From contig NC_019748.1 of the NCBI RefSeq assembly GCF_000317575.1, positions 4,608,501 to 4,672,500 of the forward strand: 64,000 bases of DNA. Direction: 5' to 3'. This DNA is from Stanieria cyanosphaera PCC 7437. Its GTDB lineage: Bacteria > Cyanobacteriota > Cyanobacteriia > Cyanobacteriales > Xenococcaceae. A program made the position numbers and the translations under genes. This document shows positions 1 to 10,700 of the stretch, piece after piece (within the stretch, counting starts at the first letter, position 1; each line of letters starts with the position of its first letter). The notes under the pieces are model-generated. The model was not told the DNA's origin and searched no databases. It saw nothing but the letters and a program-made list of their open reading frames with translations.

Positions 1-1366
1 AAGGCGGACATTTATAACGTCCAACTGTTCGACAAGCAATGTTATTGAGACGACATAAAGCTAACAGTAATCCTAAATATTCGCCACAGGAACCAACACC
101 ACGTTTGAGAACAATATGGGGTGGATCAATATGAGGTTTAATTCCGTAAGATAATTTGTCGTAGACATAGTTACGAATACTGTATATCTTTCTAAGAATA
201 TTGGTTTCTCTGCCAATGGCATCTTCGGCAGCACGACGAATAATTTCTGTATCCATTGCTAAATCGTCGTCATCTACTAAGTATTTTTGACGAAATTCGT
301 TCTCTAGTTCGGGTAATTTCTCACAATCTCGCGGTTTAATCTGATATTTAATACTCCAAACTTCTAACGTCGCTTTCCAACCAAAAACATAGCGGTCTTC
401 TGATTTGAGGACATCAAACTTAAACACAGCTATTCTTTGTCCATCCTGAATTTCTTCGGTAAAAGGTAACCCAATTGGTTCAATTTTCCTAATTTTTTGT
501 CGGTCAGTTTCTGCTGGTAAAGCAATGCGCCACTCTACGTCTTTTAATTCAATCGGATCGAGGGGAGACATTTCCTCGGCATAAGACATCTCGACCAAAT
601 AACCATTAGAAAGAGAGTAACGCTTTTCTGGGTCGTAGTGGAAATAAAGTGGATGAATAAAAGTGCGATCGCGATATTGTAATTCATAATTAGGATTAGC
701 ATTGGGATTATCCCGAATATAAATTTCTCGGTCAGCATAGGCAACGTAGAGAGTCTGCTTTCCTGTGGCAGGATCGAGATAAAAAGCTAGTCCTGTGGGA
801 GCTTCAAAGGGAGTTAAAACACTAAAAATTGTTTTTCCCGTAGCTCGTTCTAAACAATAAACTGTTTGTTCTAAATCGTCAGTCAACCAAATTTCTTCGT
901 CTCTCACGGCAATATTTTCGATGCCAATGCCTGGACTATAAAGATGAGTAATTTTTTCTTTGGTTTCGCGATTGTAGATCAGAATTTCTCCTGTTTTTTG
1001 GCAAGTGACATAAATAGTTGACTGCCAAACTGCTATGCCATCGGCGCGATAAGATAGTCTGACAAATAATTCTGGATTTAATTGAGGATCTGCTAAGTCA
1101 CAATAATAAATACTATCCTCGGTGGTAAACCAGAGAAGATTGTCTGCAATTGCTAGTCCCGTTGCACCAATAAAGTTTGACCAGTTTTGAGAATTGACAA
1201 TGATAGTGTTATCGGTGTGAGGATCGATTTTTAATAAATAGCCATTTCTAGAATCAATTGCCCATAACAAATCTTCATAAAAAGCAATGCCATAAATCGA
1301 GCAAGCTGCAATTGGTCTAATAGTTTTGCCGTCAAAAGGAAGTGAATTCGCTGAGTTAAGGATCAT
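1..1366 (-). CDS. beta-propeller-like plus transglutaminase-like protein, C-terminus off the window
   Basis: An open frame reads leftward from ATG at 1366 to the window edge, 455 visible codons without a stop. The first ~240 residues contain repeated short blades of the type LWAIDSRNGYLLKID and IAVRDEEIWLTDD, resembling SMP-30/NHL or quinoprotein propellers. Near the end, GVGSCGEYLGLLLALCR places a Cys at residue 427 with the GxCxxY context of the transglutaminase-like (PF01841) nucleophile; the catalytic His and Asp would lie beyond position 1. I infer an extracellular or peptide-bond-active enzyme, but there is no visible signal peptide. It is divergent from the P-type ATPase, with a 156 bp shared promoter region. 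Fold assignment is moderately sure, function is unknown. Confidence 0.7.
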   Translation of the reverse strand, partial: MILNSANSLPFDGKTIRPIAACSIYGIAFYEDLLWAIDSRNGYLLKIDPHTDNTIIVNSQNWSNFIGATGLAIADNLLWFTTEDSIYYCDLADPQLNPELFVRLSYRADGIAVWQSTIYVTCQKTGEILIYNRETKEKITHLYSPGIGIENIAVRDEEIWLTDDLEQTVYCLERATGKTIFSVLTPFEAPTGLAFYLDPATGKQTLYVAYADREIYIRDNPNANPNYELQYRDRTFIHPLYFHYDPEKRYSLSNGYLVEMSYAEEMSPLDPIELKDVEWRIALPAETDRQKIRKIEPIGLPFTEEIQDGQRIAVFKFDVLKSEDRYVFGWKATLEVWSIKYQIKPRDCEKLPELENEFRQKYLVDDDDLAMDTEIIRRAAEDAIGRETNILRKIYSIRNYVYDKLSYGIKPHIDPPHIVLKRGVGSCGEYLGLLLALCRLNNIACRTVGRYKCPP

Positions 1367-1522
1367 GCTCGGTGAATCAATCAGTATTAGATATATTGTG
1401 ACTATTAAAAGACTATCTTTGTTGTCAAAATTGATCCCAACTCATAGGTAGTTTTTCATATTTGAGTCCGAGAATTGAAGTTTATATAATTAAATATCTC
1501 TGACTACTACCCTGAGTCTTTT

Positions 1523-4312
1523 GTGAATTCCCTGAATAATAATTTTTCCATGCCTGAAACTCAACTGCCTTGGCATACTCAATCAATAGATTTTACCTTA
1601 AGAAAACTTAATACTAATCCTGAAATTGGTTTAACTAACGCAGAAGCAGAACAACGACTCAGCCATTATGGTAAAAACGAAATTCAAGAAGAGGCTGGTA
1701 GAAGTAGTTGGCAAATTTTACTCGACCAGTTTCAAGATATCATGCTCCTGATGTTGATTGGAGTAGCAATTGTTTCGGGAATTTTAGATTTAATTAATAT
1801 ACGAGGAAATAATTTATCGGCAGAAGAAATTCCTTTTAAAGATACGATCGCAATTTTAGCAATTGTCATTTTAAATGGGTTGTTGGGCTATTTGCAAGAA
1901 AGTCGTGCTGAAAAAGCTTTAGCTGCCCTAAAGAATTTATCTTCTCCTAAAATTCAAGTCTTACGAAATGGTCAAAGAATTGAAGTAGATGCACCTAATC
2001 TCGTACCAGGAGATATTATTTTTCTTGAAGCAGGTGATCAACTTTGTGCTGATGGACGAATCATTGAAGCTTCTAATCTTCAAATTAGAGAATCTGCCCT
2101 CACTGGAGAAGCAAATGCTGTGAATAAATACCCTCTGGCAGAAGGTTTAGCTGAAGAGACGGTGTTGGGCGATCGCGTTAATCAAGTTTTTACTGGTACA
2201 GAAGTATTACAAGGGAGAGGCAAAGCAGTTGTTGTCAAAACGGGTATGGAGACGGAATTGGGTAAAATTGCCCAGATGCTGCAATCGGTAGAAAATGAAC
2301 CGACTCCTTTACAAAAGAGAATGGATCAATTAGGACAGGTTTTAGTTACCTCTTCGCTGGTGTTGGTTGCAGTAGTAATTTTGATTGGAGTTTTACAAAC
2401 AGGTTGGAGTCGAATTCAAGAATTAGTTGAAGTTTCTTTGTCAATGGCAGTAGCGGTAGTTCCAGAAGGTTTGCCTGCCGTGATTACAGTTACGTTGGCG
2501 TTGGGTACACAACGAATGGTTAAACGCAAGGCGTTGATCCGTAAATTACCTGCCGTAGAAACTCTTGGTTCAGTAAATACTATTTGTTCGGATAAAACTG
2601 GAACACTAACACAAAATAAAATGGTTGTTCAGCAAGTAGAAGCTGTTCAACATTCTTGGTTCATTACAGGGGAAGGTTATCAACCCACAGGAAATTTTCT
2701 CAATTTACAGCAACAAACAATTCAAGCTTCAGATTATCCTGAACTACAAACCTTATTAACTGCTTGTGTTCTTTGTAACGATGCAACTTTATCTCAAAAC
2801 GACCAAGGACAATGGCAAATTTTAGGAGATCCAACCGAAGGCGCATTACTATCCTTGGCAGGAAAAGCAGGTTTCAATCAACAAACTTTAAATAGCAGAA
2901 TTCAACGAGTAACAGAGTTTCCTTTTTCTTCAGAACGCAAACGCATGAGTGTGGTGTGTCGCAATTCAGAATTGGTGATGTATACCAAGGGTTCTCCTGA
3001 ATTAATTCTAGAAAGATGTCAATTTTACCACCAGGGCAATGAAATCTTACCCCTAACTGTACAAGAAAGAAATCAAATTCTGCAAACTAATAATCAAATG
3101 GCAGCCAACGCTTTAAGAGTGTTAGGTTTTGCCTACAAACCCCTTACAGAGATACCAGCAGCCGAAGAAGAAGAACACACCGAACAAAACTTAATCTGGT
3201 TAGGTTTAGTGGGAATGTTAGATGCACCCAGACTAGAAGCCCAAGAAGCTGTGGCAAAATGCTTACAAGCAGGAATTCGTCCAGTAATGATCACAGGAGA
3301 TCATCAACTGACAGCTAATGCGATCGCACAACAACTAGGCATTGCTAAACCAGGAAATCATATTCTTAGTGGTCAACAATTAGAACATTTATCCCAACCC
3401 GAACTCGAACAAGAAGTCGAACAAGTCAATATTTATGCCCGAGTTTCTCCTGAACACAAACTTCGTATTGTTCAAGCTTTACAGAAACAGGGTAAATTTG
3501 TCGCCATGACTGGGGATGGAGTCAATGATGCACCAGCCCTCAAACAAGCAGATATTGGCATTGCCATGGGCATTACAGGCACAGATGTAAGTAAAGAAGC
3601 CAGTGATATGGTTTTGCTAGATGATAATTTTGCTACTATCGTCGCTGCTACAGAAGAAGGAAGAGTTGTTTACAGTAATATTCGTCGTTTCATTAAATAT
3701 ATTTTGGGTAGCAACATTGGTGAGGTAATTGTGATAGCTACTGCACCGATTATTGGTTTGTCAGGCGTACCTTTGTCTCCTCTCCAAATTCTGTGGATGA
3801 ACTTAGTAACCGATGGATTACCAGCCCTTGCTTTAGCAGTTGAACCTGCCGAACCAAATATTATGAAACGTCCTCCTTTTAGCCCCAAAGAAAGTATTTT
3901 TGCCCGAGGCTTGGGGGCTTATATTGTTCGGATTGGAATTATCTTTTCAATTATTACGATTACTTTAATGGTCTGGGCATATAATTCGGGACAAGAATCA
4001 GGTAATCCCAATGCTTGGAAAACGATGGTATTTACTACTCTTTGTCTTGCCCAGATGGGACACGCTTTAGCAGTGCGATCGCATGAACGTTTAACGATTG
4101 AAATTAATCCTTTTTCTAATCCTTATTTATTAGCTTCTGTAGTCGTAACTACGTTATTACAGTTAATGTTGATTTATCTTGAACCTCTACGAAAGTTTTT
4201 TAATACAGAATTATTAACAGCACAACAGTTATTTATCTGTCTTGGTTTTAGTAGTTTAATTTTTGTTTGGGTTGAATTTGAAAAATTATTTATGCGTTGG
4301 TTTAAAAAATAA
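1523..4312 (+). CDS. P-type Ca2+-transporting ATPase (PacL/SERCA-like)
   Basis: 929 residues, a full-length P2-type ATPase. The phosphorylation motif CSDKTGTLT has the aspartate at D357, the actuator loop reads LTGEAN, and the hinge is [21 protein letters not shown]-like near residue 665. M4 carries PEGLPA (P314-E315), M5 carries SNIGE and M6 NLVTDGLPA, so the SERCA calcium ligands (E309, N768, E771, N796, D800 equivalents) are all present. This favours Ca2+ export over Na+/K+ or heavy metals; Mn2+ is possible. The reading frame opens at a GTG; ATG at 1550 (residue 10) is an alternative start, and neither has a clear ribosome binding site. It converges on the glycosyltransferase operon across a small palindrome. 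Confidence 0.93.
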   Translation: MNSLNNNFSMPETQLPWHTQSIDFTLRKLNTNPEIGLTNAEAEQRLSHYGKNEIQEEAGRSSWQILLDQFQDIMLLMLIGVAIVSGILDLINIRGNNLSAEEIPFKDTIAILAIVILNGLLGYLQESRAEKALAALKNLSSPKIQVLRNGQRIEVDAPNLVPGDIIFLEAGDQLCADGRIIEASNLQIRESALTGEANAVNKYPLAEGLAEETVLGDRVNQVFTGTEVLQGRGKAVVVKTGMETELGKIAQMLQSVENEPTPLQKRMDQLGQVLVTSSLVLVAVVILIGVLQTGWSRIQELVEVSLSMAVAVVPEGLPAVITVTLALGTQRMVKRKALIRKLPAVETLGSVNTICSDKTGTLTQNKMVVQQVEAVQHSWFITGEGYQPTGNFLNLQQQTIQASDYPELQTLLTACVLCNDATLSQNDQGQWQILGDPTEGALLSLAGKAGFNQQTLNSRIQRVTEFPFSSERKRMSVVCRNSELVMYTKGSPELILERCQFYHQGNEILPLTVQERNQILQTNNQMAANALRVLGFAYKPLTEIPAAEEEEHTEQNLIWLGLVGMLDAPRLEAQEAVAKCLQAGIRPVMITGDHQLTANAIAQQLGIAKPGNHILSGQQLEHLSQPELEQEVEQVNIYARVSPEHKLRIVQALQKQGKFVAMTGDGVNDAPALKQADIGIAMGITGTDVSKEASDMVLLDDNFATIVAATEEGRVVYSNIRRFIKYILGSNIGEVIVIATAPIIGLSGVPLSPLQILWMNLVTDGLPALALAVEPAEPNIMKRPPFSPKESIFARGLGAYIVRIGIIFSIITITLMVWAYNSGQESGNPNAWKTMVFTTLCLAQMGHALAVRSHERLTIEINPFSNPYLLASVVVTTLLQLMLIYLEPLRKFFNTELLTAQQLFICLGFSSLIFVWVEFEKLFMRWFKK

Positions 4313-4328
4313 GATTTATAATTAATAT

Positions 4329-4354
4329 AGGGACGTAACATGGTACGTCTCTAC
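4329..4354. repeat. palindromic intergenic repeat, GACGTAAC family, copy A
   Basis: GGACGTAACATGGTACGTCTC forms an imperfect hairpin (arms around 4331-4337 and 4343-4349) between two convergent genes. Closely related palindromes occur at 32534-32561 and 39893-39920, so this is a dispersed repeat. At this location it could also act as a bidirectional terminator, although it has no strong T-run. Confidence 0.6.
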
Positions 4355-4356
4355 AA

Positions 4357-5562
4357 CTATTTTTGAGCATCAGTAACCCGCCAACTAAGTTTAAGATTAA
4401 ACCAAAAATTCCACAGAGTTACAGCAGCGATCGCGATTAGTTTGGCTAGATATTCATTAACTCCTAAAACATTAAATAGGAAATTAACCAGCAACACATT
4501 TAACACTAAACCAGTCAAACAAACTACATTAAATTTCAGTAATCGTTTGATTCTTTTTCCCATACCTTTTTGGCGACTAGAAATATCTCCAAACGTCCAT
4601 AAATCATTCCATAAAAAGTTATTAATAATCGCTACTTCGGAAGATAAAATTGCGCTGCGAGTTAAAGCCAATCCTAGAACAGTTCTTAAAACGTAAAATA
4701 CTCCCAAATCAACAAAAACACCACTAAAACCTACCACACCGAAACGCAAAAATCTTTTAACCGGCCATAAATCAAATCTTAATCTGAGTAAATGTTGAAT
4801 ATATTCAATATATTGTTTCCACGTAACTTTACTCGCCCCTGCTTGTCTTTCTCGAAATACGTAACCTACTTCCCCAATCCAACGAATTTTACCTCTACCA
4901 GTTACTTCAATCAAGATTTTATAGCCAACGGGAGAAAGTGGTTTGCCCACAATGGCATCTCGTCGTACCATAAAATAACCACTCATGGGGTCAGAAAGAC
5001 GACCAATAACTTCGGGAAGAATAATTAATCCTAACATTTGCGCGCCACGAGATAAAAAACGACGCACTACACTCCATTCACTAACACCACCGCCTTCAAC
5101 GTGACGACTAGCAACCGCTAAATCTGCACCTTGTACCATTTCTTGCCATAGTTGTAGCAGGATTTCAGGGGGATGTTGTAAATCTGCATCGATTACACCT
5201 AAAATTTTGCCTCTAGCTACTTGCCAGCCTCGAATAACCGCCGTAGATAATCCTTTTTCCTGTTCTCTACGCATTACTCTTAATTGGGGATATTGAATGG
5301 TTAATTCCTGTGCCAGTTTCCAAGTACCATCAGGGCTGTTATCATCTACTACAATTAGTTCGTATTCTCCTGGAATGATACTATCGAGTAATTGACTGAG
5401 AATTTTGACAATTTCTTGAACGTTTTCCCCTTCATTGTAGGTAGGAATGATTAAAGAAAATTGCAGGGATGAAGTTACGATTTCTTCTGTATAGCAAACG
5501 GGCGATGAGGCGACTTCTAATATGCCAGAAGGAACGGGAAGAAGGTTAGAATATAAACTCAT
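4357..5562 (-). CDS. GT2 polyprenyl-phosphate glycosyltransferase fused to GtrA-like flippase domain
   Basis: 401 residues. Residues ~35-255 are a dolichol-phosphate-mannose-synthase-type GT2 with VDDNSPDGTW and the DAD metal motif at D125-D127 (DADLQHPPE). Residues ~265-395 form a four-helix GtrA-like membrane domain (FLRFGVVGFSGVFVDLGVF at its start). The expected reaction is transfer of mannose or glucose from a nucleotide sugar to polyprenyl phosphate on the cytoplasmic face, with GtrA helping to move the product across. The gene lies 14 bp downstream of a GT39 enzyme on the same strand, which would use such a donor. Family assignment is sure; the identity of the sugar is not. Confidence 0.88.
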   Translation of the reverse strand: MSLYSNLLPVPSGILEVASSPVCYTEEIVTSSLQFSLIIPTYNEGENVQEIVKILSQLLDSIIPGEYELIVVDDNSPDGTWKLAQELTIQYPQLRVMRREQEKGLSTAVIRGWQVARGKILGVIDADLQHPPEILLQLWQEMVQGADLAVASRHVEGGGVSEWSVVRRFLSRGAQMLGLIILPEVIGRLSDPMSGYFMVRRDAIVGKPLSPVGYKILIEVTGRGKIRWIGEVGYVFRERQAGASKVTWKQYIEYIQHLLRLRFDLWPVKRFLRFGVVGFSGVFVDLGVFYVLRTVLGLALTRSAILSSEVAIINNFLWNDLWTFGDISSRQKGMGKRIKRLLKFNVVCLTGLVLNVLLVNFLFNVLGVNEYLAKLIAIAAVTLWNFWFNLKLSWRVTDAQK

Positions 5563-5576
5563 ATATTTTAAGAATA

Positions 5577-7217
5577 TTAACGATGTTGATAAAGACTAGC
5601 GGTGAAATGATCTAATTCCCAAGTTCCTAGTAATCGCTGTTGTTGGACTAATTGAAACTGGGGTGCTAAAACTGCATCGATTTGTTGTTTTTCAATCGTG
5701 GTTGCTGGTTTTCCCCATACAGGGCGATCGCTTTTTAGCCAAAGCAGACGTGAATATGATTGCGATCCTGTAGTCAAAGTATTGGCTAAGGCAGGAATTA
5801 ATTTAGTAGTAGGTTGGGCAAGTAACATTACGGAGGAGTCGGAAGGTAAATAATAAGCTAAACGAAGAACGTGACCCCAAGCATGAGAATTCATTACAAT
5901 TAAGCTAGTTTGGGCTGGTTCTTGCTCAATTATGTCCGCAATTTGCTGAAACATCCACCGATGACGCAACGAGAAATCAGCAGTACCAACAGTTAAATAA
6001 AAGAAAAGTAGTCCGACTGCTGCTAGAGTTTGCCACTTTCCCGAGGCTTTTTCGATCCACGCAGCTATTAACAATAAACAACCAGGTAGAATAAAAATTA
6101 GCGATCGCCCGAAACCAAAACCAACGGTAAATTTTCCTGAAATTACATCTACCGCAACCATCATTAACAGGGGTAAGATGCCAAAAATGAAAGCTACGAA
6201 TAAAATTTGTCTTTGATTGTGTTTAACTAAACTGTAACCACAACCAATCGCGATCGCAACTGCACTAACTCCTGTTACAGTAATCAAGACTGGAGGTAAA
6301 ATATTTGCCCAATCACCGATTAATAAAAGATTCCCAAAAGTCTGTAGCATTTCTTCAAGATGCTGCCAAGTTGTTGCTAACAAACCACCAGAAGCAGCAA
6401 ATCTGTTTAAATCTGCATTATTTAATTGTTGTCTTGTTCCCCACAGTAACCAAGGAGTAGTAATTAATATTCCAGTACTTAATAAAAAACCGTAGTATAA
6501 CCATCTTTTGCGGTCTAACAACAATACTAATACTCCTAAACTAGCTACCCAGAATAAGAAGTAATAGAAAGTCATAAATCCTGCTGTGACAGAAAAAACA
6601 AGAATCAAACTCCAAATTACAACTTTTTTAGTTTGTTGAGATGTTGTTACTGCTTTAATCGTCTCCAAGATTGCCCAGCCACTCAATACCGTCCAAAAAA
6701 CGAGAGAACAATACATTCTGACATTGAGAGAGTGAAACAAATAAAAAGGATTTAAACCCAATAAAGCAGCTAAAAGTAAACCGCCACGATGTCCAAGTAA
6801 ATGTCTACCTAAACCATAACTACAAGATATTGCCCCAATACTATAAACAACTGGTAGACTACGCATTGCTGCAACCGAATTACCAAATAAACGCAACCAT
6901 AGATGTTGTCCAAGATAAAACAAAGGTGGATGGGGTTCAGCTACCAAACCTTTTAATAATTTTTCTCCTGTTTGAAGAACATCTCCAAAACTATTTTCTA
7001 TAGGTAACGATAATAAAGATTTATAATTAGCTAATAAAATAGGTACATCAGAAGGATTTTGATAAAGTTTCTTTTGTCCTGTGACTAAGAGTAAAGATAA
7101 AACTTCGTCATACCAAAATTCTCGACTTTCAAGATTAATAATTCGGAGAATTACAGCTACTGAAACCGCGCTCAACAGTAACCATTCCCAAGGAAAATAT
7201 TTTAATAATTTAGGCAT
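5577..7217 (-). CDS. GT39/ArnT-like integral membrane glycosyltransferase
   Basis: 546 residues with about a dozen hydrophobic segments. The first periplasmic loop carries SREFWYDEVLSL with the acidic pair D37-E38, and a second loop carries EPHPPLFY, both hallmarks of PMT/ArnT-type enzymes that use polyprenyl-phosphate sugars. It probably moves a sugar from lipid carrier to an external acceptor such as a protein, lipid or glycan. Its downstream partner with 14 bp spacing is the GT2-GtrA fusion that could supply the donor, so the two probably form one operon read leftward. The acceptor cannot be deduced from sequence. Confidence 0.85.
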   Translation of the reverse strand: MPKLLKYFPWEWLLLSAVSVAVILRIINLESREFWYDEVLSLLLVTGQKKLYQNPSDVPILLANYKSLLSLPIENSFGDVLQTGEKLLKGLVAEPHPPLFYLGQHLWLRLFGNSVAAMRSLPVVYSIGAISCSYGLGRHLLGHRGGLLLAALLGLNPFYLFHSLNVRMYCSLVFWTVLSGWAILETIKAVTTSQQTKKVVIWSLILVFSVTAGFMTFYYFLFWVASLGVLVLLLDRKRWLYYGFLLSTGILITTPWLLWGTRQQLNNADLNRFAASGGLLATTWQHLEEMLQTFGNLLLIGDWANILPPVLITVTGVSAVAIAIGCGYSLVKHNQRQILFVAFIFGILPLLMMVAVDVISGKFTVGFGFGRSLIFILPGCLLLIAAWIEKASGKWQTLAAVGLLFFYLTVGTADFSLRHRWMFQQIADIIEQEPAQTSLIVMNSHAWGHVLRLAYYLPSDSSVMLLAQPTTKLIPALANTLTTGSQSYSRLLWLKSDRPVWGKPATTIEKQQIDAVLAPQFQLVQQQRLLGTWELDHFTASLYQHR

Positions 7218-7306
7218 AATAAAGCCTCATTTTTGTTATATTAATTGTCAAAATATAATTGGTTTTTAATAGTTTTTTTTATTTCTCAATCAGATAGAAA
7301 AAATCG

Positions 7307-7325
7307 ATCTACTTGCAAAGTAGAT
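7307..7325. terminator. stem-loop with T-runs on both sides
   Basis: ATCTACTT-GCA-AAGTAGAT is a perfect 8 bp stem with a 3 nt loop. It is followed on the plus strand by GTTCTTTTTTT and on the minus strand by CGATTTTTTC, so it could terminate in either direction. No plus-strand gene precedes it, so minus-strand read-through from ols is the likelier target. Confidence 0.5.
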
Positions 7326-7654
7326 GTTCTTTTTTTACTTTGTTATCAAATAAATTAATTTAAATTTTCCGAATTTTTACCTAATTCGCTACCAGTATAA
7401 TCTCACTACTCAGAAGATTGCCAACCCTTGATTATGAAGTTTTTGTAAATTATTTTCTAGAAATTGTAATTTTTTTTATACAGCTATTTTCAGTTAAATA
7501 GAACCCATACATTAAATAAATAGCTATCAACTATCAGCGTTACAGTAATCAGTACAACAGACTTTTCTCTAAAACCTATTACTTATTACTTATATAGCAG
7601 TCTATCCAATCGAAAACTGCTGTAAGTTACAAGTAGAAGCAATTCATGAATTGG

Positions 7655-7745
7655 AGGGGCTGTCCCTCGAACTTGATTCGAGGACTGGGAAGGCTACGCC
7701 ACCCTTCGGGAACATAAACGCCTGAACCAAGAGACGCCCCGTCCT
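7655..7745. repeat. GC-rich repeat-like block downstream of ols
   Basis: A stretch rich in C and G inside AT-rich spacer, containing GAGGGGCTGTCCCTCG, GGCTACGCCACCCTTCGGG and GAGACGCCCCGTCCTCTAC. Similar sentences (GTCGCTACGCGCACCTTCGG) recur near 32965. It looks like decayed interspersed repeats. Confidence 0.4.
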
Positions 7746-7766
7746 CTACAACAATTAACCATCAAT

Positions 7767-10700
7767 CTAAGGAATCAATTTATTAGTTAAAGCTACGGCA
7801 CTACTAATAATTTTTGCCAACGCTGAAGGTGCTTCTAAAGGTAAATTATGTCCACCAGGAATTACAACTTTTTCCGCATCAGGCATGGCAATTTGTTGGG
7901 CAGATAAATCTTCTTGACGATTAAAATTACTCTTATCGCCGTAAACTAAAGTAATAGGGGCTTTGATGCGTTTGAGTAATCCCAAATAACGCGATCGCTC
8001 GATGCCATTATAACCAACACCAGCCCTCGTACGTAATAAAGCTGCCCAACGCCATCTCACACCACCTTCGCAGGGTTCGGTAATTCTTTCTGCCAGTAAC
8101 ATTGCCAAGGCTTTAGAAATAGCTGGAGTTCCTTGACGTAAACGTTCTGCTGCTGCTTCAACATTAGGAAAGACTGGATGTTCGGGTGGCGAAGCTAGGT
8201 AATCGAGATGAGTAGCTAATTGTTCTGCTGTTTGCTCTTCTGCTACTTCGCTCGGTAAAATTGTTTCGACTAAAACTAAATTATTAATTTGCTGCGGACG
8301 AATACTAGCAAATATTGCAGCTACTACTGAACCTAAAGAATGCCCCACTAAAGTAAAGGCTCGATCTGCTAAATTTTCGACAATCGCGTCAATATCTGCC
8401 AAAAAGTCGAGTAAATTGTAAGAACCGCCCTTACCGACGTGATCCGAACGTCCATGCCCACGTAAATCTGGTGCAATCACTCGATAACCTTTTTGAGCCA
8501 AACGAATCGCTACTTCTGACCAAGCTGCACCTTGTTCGAGGATACCATGAAGACAAACTACTAAAGGTCCTTCTTCTGGTCCCCAACTACATAAGCAGAT
8601 CCTTAAACCCCTGACATTAATTGAAATTTCGCGCATCTCTTGATGTGCAGTTGAGTTGATTTCCTCTTCAAGTAATTCATAATTTAGTTGGCGGGCAATA
8701 GTTTGAGTTAATGTGTCTAAAACAATCGGTAATCTGATTTCTCGCCAAGCATTAGCTAGATTGGCATCGATTTGTTTGTGGTTGAGGAAATTGGGATCGC
8801 CGACAGACATACCTGCGTTATTGACTCCATCCGTCATGCGCTCACCTTGATAGGGATTTAAAACTCCTGGATCGAAAGGAATAGCCAAAAAGTCGCAAAC
8901 TTCCCGCATCACTTTTTCTGGTTGGGCGACTAATTCTTCATAATGAACTAAGAAATAGCGATCGCTACCAATTCTAGTTTTTAAATCAAGAATATTTTGA
9001 TTACTATTACTCCAGATCGATTCTGCTACATGGTAAGGATTACTATCCCCTGCACCAATTAATTTATCCATGCGCATTCTGGCAAAAGATTCGATCATGG
9101 CATAGGGATGACGAACTAAATGAATGTATTTAGCGTTGGTAAATAAAGCTTCTGCTTTGGCTAGAGTTTCTTGGTTGTTAGCGTAAGTGGGAGATTTATC
9201 AACTAAGATGCGATCTCGCCCTTGGCGAGGCGCGGAGCGAGAGGTTCGCTCTCTGCGGTCGCGATCGCCTGCCAGTTGTTGCAGCAGTTGATAAACATCT
9301 CTGACGGAAAGATTTTCTTTGATTAAATTGGCAACTAGTTCCTGACTTGCTTGGGCATCTATACCTTTTAAGCTCATAAAGGCTCGTTTTAGCCCTTCTC
9401 CTAACTGAGATATTCCTAATTCTTGTTCCCTCTCACTCATAGTATCGAAAGGAAGTAAATGCAATTCGGGAGGAGAACAAAGCTGAGGATGCCCTGCTAA
9501 CATTACCCTGAGTAGAGTTGAACCTGCCCTTGGACTAGAAAGAATAAAGGCAATGGGAGAAGAAAGAGGGGGCTGTAAAGAAACGGATTTTTTGGTGTGG
9601 TTGCTCTTTTTATTCTGATTTAAGAGATCAGAAACAGAATGATGGTTATGTAAGAGCGAACCGCGGTTCGCCCCTACTGATTTATCGTGGGTTTTAGTAA
9701 ATTCGGCAGCTAAGTAACCAGCTAAATGATCAATGCGTGGACGTTCGTAAAATTCTCTTGGGTAAAGCATCAGTTGCAAGTCACCCTTGAGTTGATTAAT
9801 GGCTTCCATTAGCATCAAAGAATCCATGCCAAGGTCTAATAAACTATCAGTAGTGGCAAGTTGATTAGGATCGACTTGTAAAATTTTTGCGATCGCACCT
9901 TGAAGATAGTTAGTTAGGTATTCGGTTCTTTTTTCTGGCTCAATGGCTAATAAGTCGTCAAAAACCTGTACTTTTGCAGAAGATGCTGCGGTTTCTTCTA
10001 AACTTATCAACTCAGCAAAGAAATTAGACTGTTTTAAAGGCGGAAACTGTTGACTTAACTCTTGCCAATCAACTGATAATACTCCTATTTGAGCATGATT
10101 AATCTTACTACTTAATAATTGCTCTAAAACCGCTAACCCTGATTGAGGTTCAATCAAATGTAAACCTTGACGATTAAACCCTTTAGCAGCAGCCATTCCC
10201 GAATTAGCCCAAGGGCCCCAATTAATACTAAGGGCAGGTAAACCCTGGGCTTGACGCACAAGAGCGATCGCATCTAAACTAGCATTAGCTACGGCATAAT
10301 TACCTTGTCCTGGTGAACCGATTAAGGAAGCAACCGAAGAGAAGAGGACAAAGAAATCTAAATCTAGATGTTGGGTTGCTTGGTGCAAATTCCACGCCCC
10401 AATAGTTTTGGGTGTGATTACTTGCTCAAATCTCTCCCAAGTTTGATTCTGTAATAAACCATCATTCAATACACCAGCAGCATGAATAATTCCTTTTAAA
10501 GATGGATATTGAGCAATTATTTGGTTTACTGCTTCTAAATTAGTAATGTCAGCTTGAATAACTTGAACCTTTGTTCCTTTGGTTTCTAATTTGTTGATAA
10601 TTTCTTGGGCTGCTAAAGAAGGTTTATTTCTACCTACTAAAATTAAATTTTTAGCTCCCTTATCTCCTAACCATTGGGCTAATTTTAACCCTAATGCCCC

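Larger units (their letters stand above)
7218..7766. other. 549 bp intergenic region with repeats
   Basis: No credible gene. It lies downstream of ols and upstream of the GT39 gene (both minus strand), so it should hold the ols terminator and the GT operon promoter. It contains an AT-rich right flank of the GT39 start, an 8 bp perfect stem-loop at 7307-7325 and a GC-richer repeat-like block at about 7655-7745. Confidence 0.6.

Noticed and set aside
4442-5028. Two plus-strand frames opposite the GT2-GtrA gene
   Set aside because: Shadow frames of a well-supported gene on the other strand.
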